Origin: M55B154 sp964486725
GTDB lineage: Bacteria > Spirochaetota > UBA4802 > UB4802
Direction of reading: 5' to 3'
Assembly (NCBI GenBank): GCA_964486725.1
Contig: CAZAOK010000051.1
Coordinates: forward strand, 1-26,872
DNA length: 26,872 bases
Shown one piece after another: positions 15,634 through 22,398 of the stretch. The notes under the pieces are model-generated. The model was not told the origin of the DNA and did not search any database. It saw only the letters and a program-made list of their open reading frames with translations. The position numbers and the translations under genes are program-made. Position 1 is the first letter of the stretch, and every line of letters starts with the position of its first letter.

Positions 15634-16569
15634 ATGATAATGCATTCTCATGATCATTCACATTCATATGACCAAAATAAGCCAGGTGGTATAAATAATG
15701 CCGCCCGCTTTTTCTGGGTGATACTGCTCAATGTGATTATTACGGTGGCAGAGTATATCGGCGGCATCTTATCAGGCAGCCTTGCCCTTATATCTGATGC
15801 CGGGCATAACCTGTCTGATGTGCTCTCTCTCATGCTGGGGTATATCGGGCAGAAGGTGTCAGCCAGGGAACCCGGAAGCAGGTATACCTTTGGCCTGAAG
15901 CGTTTTGAGGTGTTGATTGCCCTGGTGAACGCTCTCGGACTGCTATTTATTGGCGGGTATATAGTTGTGGAGGCTATTCAGCGCTATAACAATCCGGTTC
16001 CCATACAGCCCGGTATTATGATCCCCATCGCGTTCATTGGTCTTGCGGGAAATGTGTTTTCCATACTTGTATTACATGGCAGCCGTAAGGACAATCTCAA
16101 TATGAAGGCGGCATTTCTTCACCTGCTGTATGATGCCATATCTTCTGTTGCGGTCATTATAACCGGGGTGGTGGTGTTATTTACCGGGTGGATGGTGCTT
16201 GACCTCGTGGTTAGCCTGGTAATCGTATTCATGATAGTGTGGAGTTCCATGGAGATATTGCGTGATGCTGTCCGCATTTTCATGCAGGGAGTACCGCGGC
16301 ATATTGATCCTGAAAAGGTGTACCAGGGCATTCTCAATATTCCACAGGTGTCAACCGTTCACGGCCTGCATATCTGGTCGGTGAGTTCAACGGAGATTTT
16401 TCTTTCATGTCATATCTGCGTTGACGCCGAACCGGGAACCGTTGATACAGACCAGGTTATAAATGACGTGAATACAGTTCTGGATCATCAGTTCGGAATA
16501 CGGCATACAACCCTGCAGGTGGAGAATGTCAACCTGTGCCACATGAATGGCGGTTCATGCTGCCGGTGA
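15634..16569 (+). CDS. cation diffusion facilitator (zinc-type) efflux transporter
   Basis: Inner-membrane proton-coupled exporter of zinc or similar divalent metals, 311 residues. The N-terminus is His-rich (HSHDHSHSYDQ). Six hydrophobic segments follow, with metal-site signatures SDAGHNLSDVLSLMLG in helix 2 and HLLYDAISSVAVIITG in helix 5 (HxxxD-type pairs). The C-terminal ferredoxin-like cytoplasmic domain contains VSTVHGLHIWSVSSTEIFLSCHI and ends in CHMNGGSCC, a possible extra metal ligand group. The start may be ATG 15634 or ATG 15640; neither has a strong ribosome-binding site. Zinc, cadmium or cobalt are all possible; CzcD/ZitB-like subfamily. Confidence 0.92.
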   Translation: MIMHSHDHSHSYDQNKPGGINNAARFFWVILLNVIITVAEYIGGILSGSLALISDAGHNLSDVLSLMLGYIGQKVSAREPGSRYTFGLKRFEVLIALVNALGLLFIGGYIVVEAIQRYNNPVPIQPGIMIPIAFIGLAGNVFSILVLHGSRKDNLNMKAAFLHLLYDAISSVAVIITGVVVLFTGWMVLDLVVSLVIVFMIVWSSMEILRDAVRIFMQGVPRHIDPEKVYQGILNIPQVSTVHGLHIWSVSSTEIFLSCHICVDAEPGTVDTDQVINDVNTVLDHQFGIRHTTLQVENVNLCHMNGGSCCR

Positions 16570-16580
16570 TTCACCGGATA

Positions 16581-17504
16581 TCACCCCCACTTTACCTTTC
16601 CGATAAGTGCGTCAAGATTTGGTACCAGCAGATCTTGTTCTTTACGTCCCCGAACGGGTATCGCGCCGTAGTCTTTAATTAGTAAGGGGTTGCCATTCGC
16701 GCTTTCTGGATATTCCGCGTACTCGGTAACGAAAAGGGGAGTCTTATGATGGACGGCGGATTTACCAGCCTCAAATATCCCACCTTCTTCGGGGGCTTCA
16801 ACTATGTATACAGCCATTGCCATGGCACAGATGATGCTGTTTCGGTTGTACGAGTTATATACCGAGTATTCATCTACCGGGTAAAAGGGCGAGACAAAGC
16901 AGAACCTGGTGAGATCCATAACCTCTGCCAGTGCATCGGGAACATTCAGGTGAAACATGCCATGGGGGAGCACGGCGATGCTGCTGCCACCATGCTCAAG
17001 GGCGCCGCGATGTGCCAGGTGTCCTGCTCCCCTTGAAAAACCGCTGGTAACGGGAATGTCATGCCGCGACAGCTCCCGTGAAGCTAGAAATGATATCATC
17101 TCTCCCCTGTCGCTTACATCCCTGTATCCCAGTACAGCGGCTGACTTCTTCTGCAGAATTGACTTTTCGCCGTAGGTGTAGAGTACCGGTGGTGCCGTAT
17201 TTTTCATTATGTCTGCAAGACGACGGGGGTATGATTCATCAAAAAGCAGTATTGTGTCAATACCCGCCTCTATAATCCGGGTATAATCCTCGTCAATTTT
17301 TGGAAGAAGGTTTCTGGCCTGGAGAAGAAGATCGCTTAACTTTTCAGTAAAGCCAAGCTCATGTTGAATTTCTCTGCCATCAAGATCAAACATGTCAGTA
17401 ACAGTTAACTGCAGTTCTGACAGTTTCTGATGAACCTGTATAAGGGAAGCCGTACCAATACCCTTCGTGGACGCGAGCGCGATCCAGTACTTGTGTTGAC
17501 TCAT
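16581..17504 (-). CDS. divergent DprA/Smf-like DNA-processing protein
   Basis: A 307-residue Rossmann-fold protein of the DprA family, which binds single-stranded DNA and loads RecA during natural transformation. The N-terminus has helix-hairpin-helix-like ALASTKGIGTASLIQVHQKL. The Rossmann core has AAVLGYRD (126-128 is GYR where most members have GSR), SGFSRGAGHLAHRGALEHGG (usual SGLARGID), SIAVLPHG, YNRNSIICAMA and VEAPEEGGIFEAGKSAV. The C-terminal winged helix common in DprA is absent. Key replacements make this a side branch that may not be the transformation protein. The start ATG at 17504 has AGGAT upstream on the minus strand and a good promoter. It is convergent with the CDF gene, with 11 bases between them. 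Confidence 0.8.
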   Translation of the reverse strand: MSQHKYWIALASTKGIGTASLIQVHQKLSELQLTVTDMFDLDGREIQHELGFTEKLSDLLLQARNLLPKIDEDYTRIIEAGIDTILLFDESYPRRLADIMKNTAPPVLYTYGEKSILQKKSAAVLGYRDVSDRGEMISFLASRELSRHDIPVTSGFSRGAGHLAHRGALEHGGSSIAVLPHGMFHLNVPDALAEVMDLTRFCFVSPFYPVDEYSVYNSYNRNSIICAMAMAVYIVEAPEEGGIFEAGKSAVHHKTPLFVTEYAEYPESANGNPLLIKDYGAIPVRGRKEQDLLVPNLDALIGKVKWG

Positions 17505-17547
17505 GCATTATCCTGGTATGTTAGATCTCATTGTAAGTTGAACGTGA

Positions 17548-17575
17548 ATTGTATATTCGGGAATGTGGCTGTCAA
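17548..17575 (-). promoter_or_regulatory. promoter of dprA-like gene
   Basis: On the minus strand TTGACA (17575-17570), a 16-base spacer and TACAAT (17553-17548, five of six matches) lie 44 bases before the start codon. Confidence 0.6.
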
Positions 17576-17655
17576 TCATTAACTTTCAGTCGGCTGCTGT
17601 TTACATTTTGCCGGTCGGATTTCTGTTAAATATACAAAAAAATATATTTTCATTA

Positions 17656-17683
17656 TTGACATATAGTATGCAATTATTAGTGT
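17656..17683 (+). promoter_or_regulatory. candidate distal promoter of acyl-CoA dehydrogenase 1
   Basis: A perfect TTGACA (17656-17661) with TAGTGT (17678-17683) at 16-base spacing. The -10 is weak. TGTAACAT follows directly (17681-17688) and recurs at 17761-17768 after the proximal -35, so the region may hold paired regulator sites. Confidence 0.35.
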
Positions 17684-17731
17684 AACATTGTGCCGGAACC
17701 AGCATTATTTTTGGTGAATCGGGTACATTAG

Positions 17732-17760
17732 TTGACAATTCTCTGGAAGTTTCATCGAAT
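17732..17760 (+). promoter_or_regulatory. candidate proximal promoter of acyl-CoA dehydrogenase 1
   Basis: TTGACA (17732-17737), a 17-base spacer and TCGAAT (17755-17760, four of six matches), 66 bases before the start codon. Confidence 0.4.
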
Positions 17761-17825
17761 TGTAACATAAAGGGACTGTGTAGTTTTAATTATTTTATTT
17801 TTTACAAACGTGTAGGAGGTTTTAT

Positions 17826-19697
17826 ATGGCGTTGAATCCACTGGTTGATTCTCGGGATGTGCGCTTTGTACTGTATGAAATGATGGATGTGGAAAGCCTT
17901 ACGAAGTTTGAGAAATACGCTGACTTCGACAAGGACATGTTTGAGGACATGCTCAACCTGGCAGAAACAATGGCCGTGGAAGAGATCTACCCAACATTTG
18001 AAGAAGGTGACAAAGATGGCTGCCATTACATTGGCGACACAAAGGAAGTAAAAATACCTGAGTGCTATCATCCCGCTCTTAACAAGTTTTATGAAGCCGG
18101 TTTCGGCGGTATGGACGTTGACGCGGAATGGGGAGGCATGGGTATCCCACAGGTTATAGCCTGGGCATGTAACGAGTATTTCTGCTCGGCTAACTATCCG
18201 CTTATGATGTACCCCGGTCTTACTCATGGGGCGGCAGAGCTTATAGAGGTTTTTGGTACACAGGAACAAAAGGAAACCTATCTTGAAAAGATGTATCTTG
18301 GAGAGTGGGGTGGTTCCATGTGTCTTACCGAACCGGATGCCGGTTCAGATGTTGGTGCCCTGAAAACCAAGGCTGTCAGGCAGGATGACGGCACCTATAA
18401 AATTGTTGGTCAGAAAATATTTATATCATCAGGTGACAATGATTACTATGGTAATATGATCCACCCGGTACTCGCGCGAATTGAAGGAGATCCTCCCGGA
18501 ACAAAGGGAATCTCGATATTTATTGTTCCCAAATACCTTGTGAACGAAGATGGAAGTAACGGTGAATTTAATGATGTATCATGCGCGGGCATAGAGCACA
18601 AGATGGGTATCAAGGGCTCTGCTACCTGTACACTCAGCTTTGGTGACAACGGTAATTGTGTTGGGTATCTTCTGGGTGAAGAGCGAAAAGGTATGAAGAT
18701 CATGTTCAGAATGATGAACTATGCCAGGATGGGTGTTGGTCTCCAGGGACATGCCACCGCTTCTGCCGCGTATATGCATGCTGTTACTTACGCGAAAAAC
18801 CGTATACAGGGTGTTCACGTAACACAGATGCTGAATCCTGAAGCGAAAGGGGTAAGTATTGTTAATCACCCTGACATCAAGAGGATGCTGATGTACATGA
18901 AGTCTCATCTTGAAGCGCAAAGGGCAATGATTTACTACCTTTACAAGAACTACGAGCTTGCCTCGCTGCTTGATGGTGAAGAAGCAAAAGAAGCACAGGC
19001 TCTTGTTGAGATCATCACTCCCGTAGAAAAGGCAGGCTGTACAGATTCATCAGTTTTCCTGACTTCTGAGGCAATGCAGGTTTTTGGCGGATACGGTTAT
19101 TGCGGGGACTATCCGATTGAGCAGATGATGAGAAACTCAAAGATTACTGCAATATACGAAGGTACAAACGGTATCCAGGCAATGGACCTTACCATGAGAA
19201 AGATTCTCATGAACCCCGAACAGTATAACTATGGTGTTCTGAAGAAAAGAATCATGGAAACTATCAGCAACGCCAGGGGTGTTGTAGATGATAAGTATGT
19301 TGACCTGGTAGAAAGAGGGGTTAACAAGCTTGACGAGGTTGTTGAGATGCTGAAAGGCCAGATGGCAGGGGGCAAATTTCTCCATCTCTTTGCCAATGCC
19401 ACACCTCTTGAGCAGGCAATGTACATGCTGATTCTTGCGTGGATGCACCTCTGGATGATGACCATTACTGTACCCAAGATGAAAGAACTGGTTGGTGACA
19501 AGAAAGGTGAAGAGAGAGATGCTCTCCTTAAGGATAACCAGGAAGCTGCTTTCTATTCAGGCAAGGTTCTGTCTTCACAGTTCTATATCGGCGCGGAATT
19601 TCCCAAGTACTTCGGTAACATTGAAGCACTTCTGGGCGGCGAAAGCGCTGTTATCAAGGCCAGTGAAGATATCTTTACAGGTGCACTTGAAGAATAA
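17826..19697 (+). CDS. acyl-CoA dehydrogenase, DmdC-type, copy 1
   Basis: FAD-dependent enzyme introducing the C2-C3 double bond in an acyl-CoA, passing electrons to electron-transfer flavoprotein. It is 623 residues, longer than the usual 380-400 because of an N-terminal cap and a C-terminal extra helical domain, as in the DmdC (3-methylmercaptopropionyl-CoA dehydrogenase) group. Visible motifs are MCLTEPDAGSDVGALKTKA, FISSGDND, RIEGDPPGTKGISIFIVPKY and GSATCTLSFGD. IYEGTNGIQAMDL carries the catalytic base Glu445. Pocket-lining stretches differ from its paralogues (NYPLMMYPGLTHGA; FRMMNYARMGVGLQGHAT). The start ATG 17826 has AGGAGG (17814-17819). It ends at a very strong terminator, so it is monocistronic. 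Substrate unknown: medium, branched or sulfur-containing acyl-CoA are all possible. Confidence 0.9.
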   Translation: MALNPLVDSRDVRFVLYEMMDVESLTKFEKYADFDKDMFEDMLNLAETMAVEEIYPTFEEGDKDGCHYIGDTKEVKIPECYHPALNKFYEAGFGGMDVDAEWGGMGIPQVIAWACNEYFCSANYPLMMYPGLTHGAAELIEVFGTQEQKETYLEKMYLGEWGGSMCLTEPDAGSDVGALKTKAVRQDDGTYKIVGQKIFISSGDNDYYGNMIHPVLARIEGDPPGTKGISIFIVPKYLVNEDGSNGEFNDVSCAGIEHKMGIKGSATCTLSFGDNGNCVGYLLGEERKGMKIMFRMMNYARMGVGLQGHATASAAYMHAVTYAKNRIQGVHVTQMLNPEAKGVSIVNHPDIKRMLMYMKSHLEAQRAMIYYLYKNYELASLLDGEEAKEAQALVEIITPVEKAGCTDSSVFLTSEAMQVFGGYGYCGDYPIEQMMRNSKITAIYEGTNGIQAMDLTMRKILMNPEQYNYGVLKKRIMETISNARGVVDDKYVDLVERGVNKLDEVVEMLKGQMAGGKFLHLFANATPLEQAMYMLILAWMHLWMMTITVPKMKELVGDKKGEERDALLKDNQEAAFYSGKVLSSQFYIGAEFPKYFGNIEALLGGESAVIKASEDIFTGALEE

Positions 19698-19714
19698 GAG
19701 CGTACAATAAATTG

Positions 19715-19762
19715 CATACAATAAAAAAGACGGGGGTTTGCCCCCGTCTTTTTTATTGTATG
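19715..19762. terminator. strong bidirectional terminator after copy 1
   Basis: A perfect 22-base-pair stem (19715-19736 with 19741-19762) has a TTTG loop, a GACGGGGG/CCCCCGTC core and A6/T6 flanks. It should stop transcription on both strands. Confidence 0.92.
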
Positions 19763-19811
19763 GGTTTTACCCTGTCAAAATTCTTCCGTTAATTTACCAG
19801 TACAAAGAATC

Positions 19812-19959
19812 ATATTTTGTAACTACTCAGCTACGATTATAATATTGATCATTCTCTTCTTAAGTGAAAAGATAATTGGACTTCTTCCCCCGCCGAAGGC
19901 GGGGGAAGAAGTCAGACTATAATTCATTTTAGAATTACTGCTGAGTAGTTACAAAATAT
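19812..19959. mobile_element. MITE-like element A with terminal inverted repeats
   Basis: A 20-base perfect terminal inverted repeat (19812-19831 and 19940-19959) contains GTAACTACTCAGC. A 16-base-pair GC-rich hairpin with loop GAA lies centrally (19879-19894 with 19898-19913). There is no coding capacity. It is clearly related to element B (22201-22353): both share ACTCAGCTA, then an ATAATA-x-x-GATCATT block, then ATTCATTTTA after the hairpin. Ends of the GTAAC type recall IS66-family termini, which is only a suggestion. Confidence 0.75.
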
Positions 19960-20057
19960 TTTTATATATAAAATATACTTAACAATCTTTTGGTAATGGT
20001 CAAAGCCGCGTTTGCAAAAAATGAACAAAATATGAATGATGATAACATAACAAATAA

Positions 20058-20085
20058 TTGACAAATACGGGTGAAAAATTATGGT
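20058..20085 (+). promoter_or_regulatory. promoter of acyl-CoA dehydrogenase 2
   Basis: TTGACA (20058-20063), a 16-base spacer, TATGGT (20080-20085). The predicted start of transcription near 20092 lies at the edge of the palindrome 20093-20118. Copies 3 and 4 have the same layout with TATGAA and TATGTA. Confidence 0.5.
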
Positions 20086-20092
20086 GAGTATT

Positions 20093-20118
20093 GGTAACTT
20101 GATGTGTTGCAACTTACC
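20093..20118. promoter_or_regulatory. operator-like interrupted palindrome before copy 2
   Basis: GGTAACTTG (20093-20101), 8 bases, CAACTTACC (20110-20118): the arms match as an inverted repeat at 8 of 9 positions. It covers the predicted transcription start. The size suits a TetR- or GntR-type dimeric repressor of acyl-CoA metabolism; the regulator itself is not in the window. Confidence 0.5.
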
Positions 20119-20154
20119 ACTAAATATATATTAAAATTTTCACAGGAGGTCTTT

Positions 20155-22041
20155 ATGGCAACGGCAGTAATGTCAATAAACCCGCTTGTCGACACAAGGG
20201 ACACTCGTTTTGTGCTTTTCGAAGCACTCGAGGTTGATAAGCTGACACAGTACGAGAAGTTCGCTGATTTCGACAGGGATATGTTTGAGGATGTTCTCAA
20301 CCTGGCTGAAAAGATTGCGGTTGATGAAATATATCCGGCAAACATGGAAGGGGACAAGGAATCGGTGCAATATGATCCCGATACGAAACAGGTGAAAATT
20401 CCGGAAGCGTATAAACCTGCCCTTAAAGCGTTTAATGAGGCCGGGTTTGTCTCACTTGCTAACGACCAGGAAATCGGCGGCATGGGTATGCCTGATTCAA
20501 TCGCGCAGTGCTGTACTGAGTATTTTACCGCCGCGAGTGTGGCTTTTTCTATGTACCCTGCTCTTACCATCGGGTCGATGAACCTGGTAAAGAATTTTGG
20601 TACAGACGAAATGAAAGAAAAGTTCTTAAGCAAGATGGTATATGGAGAGTGGGGCGGCACCATGTGTCTTACCGAACCTGATGCCGGTTCAGATGTTGGT
20701 GCCCTTAAGACAAAGGCAGTTAAGCAGGAAGATGGAACTTACAAGATAACCGGGCAAAAAATATTCATCAGTGGTGGCGATTACGATTCTGTTGAGAATA
20801 TTATTCATCCAGTACTCGCCCGCATAGAAGGAGATCCACCAGGGACAAAGGGGATTTCAATTTTTATCGTACCCAAGTACAGGGTGAATGACGATGGCTC
20901 GCTGGGTGAATTAAACGATGTTGTCTGCTCAGGCATTGAGCACAAAATGGGAATAAAAGCTTCTGCAACATGTACCCTCAATTTTGGTGATGAAGGAAAC
21001 TGCATCGGTTACCTTTTAGGTGAAGAGCGTAAAGGTATGAAGATCATGTTCCAGATGATGAACGAGGCGCGGCTTTACGTAGGCCTTCAGGGGCTTGCCG
21101 TATCAAGCGCGGCCTACATGCATGCCATTACCTACGCGAAAAACAGGGAACAGGGTTCTGATGTAACCCAGATGATGAATCCTGATGCACCCAAGGTTTC
21201 AATTATTAAGCATCCCGATGTAAAAAGAATGCTTCTGTACATGAAGTCATATGTTGAAGGTATGCGAATGCTTACCTATTACGCGAGCAACAACATTGAT
21301 CTTGAACATGTAATGGATGGAGAAGCATCAAAAGAAGCTAAGGCCATTGTAGAAATTCTCATCCCCATTGTAAAAGCTGGTAATACCGATAATTCATGGC
21401 GGGTTACCGCTGAAGCTATCCAGGTATACGGCGGTTACGGTTTCTGTTCAGATTATCCCGTTGAGCAGTTCGCGAGGGACGCGAAAATACTTTCCATTTA
21501 TGAAGGTACTAATGGTATCCAGTCAATGGATCTCACTATGAGGAAGATCCTCATGAATAAAGATCAATATAACTATTCAATCTACAAGAAAAGAATCGCT
21601 GAAACCATCGCGAAAGCAAAAGGGGTTGTCGACGATAAGTACGTGGAAGCAGTAGAAAAAGGTGTGGAAAAACTTGATATGGCTATTAACCAGATGAAAG
21701 AACAGATGGGTGCCGGCAAGTTTCTGCATATATTTTCAAATGCCACACCACTGCAGCAGGCCATGGTGATGTTGACCCTGGCATGGATGCATCTCTGGAT
21801 GCTGACGCTGACTACACCTAAAATGAAAGAACTGGTTGGTGACCTTAAAGGAGCAGAAAGAGACAATCTTCTTGCCGATAATAACGAGGCGGCGTATTAT
21901 TCCGGAAAGGTTCTCTCATCACAGTTTTTCATCGGTGCTGAATTCAAGAAATTTTTTGGGATGATCGATTACATAATCGATGGAGAAAGTGCCGTGGTGA
22001 AAGCGTCCGATCATATCTTTACCGGTGCACCTGAAGAATAA
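20155..22041 (+). CDS. acyl-CoA dehydrogenase, DmdC-type, copy 2
   Basis: Paralogue of copy 1 with the same domain order, 628 residues. It has five extra N-terminal residues (MATAVMSINPLVD); otherwise the spacing to the catalytic base is identical, here Glu450 in IYEGTNGIQSMDL. It is the most divergent around the active site: ISGGDYDSVEN replaces the SSGDNDYY of the others. NSWRVTAEAIQ replaces the DxSV/DSSL stretch, and CSDYPVEQFARDAKILS precedes the glutamate. This suggests a different acyl group. The frame is open upstream to 20104, but ATG 20155 has AGGAGG (20144-20149) 5 bases before it and gives the family N-terminus. A terminator follows, so it is monocistronic, probably under an operator-type repressor. 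Confidence 0.9.
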   Translation: MATAVMSINPLVDTRDTRFVLFEALEVDKLTQYEKFADFDRDMFEDVLNLAEKIAVDEIYPANMEGDKESVQYDPDTKQVKIPEAYKPALKAFNEAGFVSLANDQEIGGMGMPDSIAQCCTEYFTAASVAFSMYPALTIGSMNLVKNFGTDEMKEKFLSKMVYGEWGGTMCLTEPDAGSDVGALKTKAVKQEDGTYKITGQKIFISGGDYDSVENIIHPVLARIEGDPPGTKGISIFIVPKYRVNDDGSLGELNDVVCSGIEHKMGIKASATCTLNFGDEGNCIGYLLGEERKGMKIMFQMMNEARLYVGLQGLAVSSAAYMHAITYAKNREQGSDVTQMMNPDAPKVSIIKHPDVKRMLLYMKSYVEGMRMLTYYASNNIDLEHVMDGEASKEAKAIVEILIPIVKAGNTDNSWRVTAEAIQVYGGYGFCSDYPVEQFARDAKILSIYEGTNGIQSMDLTMRKILMNKDQYNYSIYKKRIAETIAKAKGVVDDKYVEAVEKGVEKLDMAINQMKEQMGAGKFLHIFSNATPLQQAMVMLTLAWMHLWMLTLTTPKMKELVGDLKGAERDNLLADNNEAAYYSGKVLSSQFFIGAEFKKFFGMIDYIIDGESAVVKASDHIFTGAPEE

Positions 22042-22070
22042 AAAACTATTATTAAGATAAAGAGTAAGAT

Positions 22071-22115
22071 AAAAAGAGCAGGGCGGGCTGAAAAACCTGC
22101 CCTGCTCTTTTTATA
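22071..22115 (+). terminator. intrinsic terminator of copy 2
   Basis: A 17-base-pair stem with one G-U pair (22071-22087 with 22096-22112), core GAGCAGGGC/GCCCTGCTC, loop CTGAAAAA, ending in TTTTT. Confidence 0.92.
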
Positions 22116-22146
22116 TGCCAGTGATAGTGAAAGTGTTAAATAACTA

Positions 22147-22174
22147 TTGACAAATGATATTACAATATTATGAA
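22147..22174 (+). promoter_or_regulatory. candidate promoter of acyl-CoA dehydrogenase 3
   Basis: TTGACA (22147-22152), a 16-base spacer, TATGAA (22169-22174). An alternative TATTAT at 22166-22171 has only 13-base spacing. The MITE-like element B lies between this promoter and the gene. Confidence 0.45.
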
Positions 22175-22200
22175 AACATCTGTATAATATTAATTTTATG

Positions 22201-22353
22201 GTTATTACTCAGCTATTATCATAATAAAGATCATTTTCTATATAATGAACAGATCTGGAGATGGTTCCCCCCGCCCTTCGGCGGGGGGAACCATCAAATT
22301 TTTATTCATTTTACGATAATTGAATCTTTTAATCATGACAGCTGAGCAGTTAC
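22201..22353. mobile_element. MITE-like element B, related to element A
   Basis: The ends GTTATTACTCAGCT (22201-22214) and AGCTGAGCAGTTAC (22340-22353) are inverted repeats matching at 11 of 14 positions. The central hairpin is a perfect 16-base-pair stem (22260-22275 with 22280-22295), core CCCCCCGCC/GGCGGGGGG, followed by TTTTT at 22299-22303. Flanking blocks match element A, but the outer stem bases differ in both arms together, so pairing is kept while sequence is not. No reading frame. Confidence 0.72.
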
Positions 22354-22398
22354 ATTTTATGTAAAAAATATACAAATTTTGTCAAAACGGGGGGTGTC

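Noticed and set aside
16563..16577. CCGGTGA-T-TCACCGG palindrome as terminator between the CDF gene and dprA
   Set aside because: It overlaps the stop codon, leaves a loop too short at full pairing, and has no T-tract on either strand.
22154..22345. 63-residue frame upstream of dehydrogenase copy 3
   Set aside because: It is covered by the MITE-like element B, and its composition reflects the hairpin.
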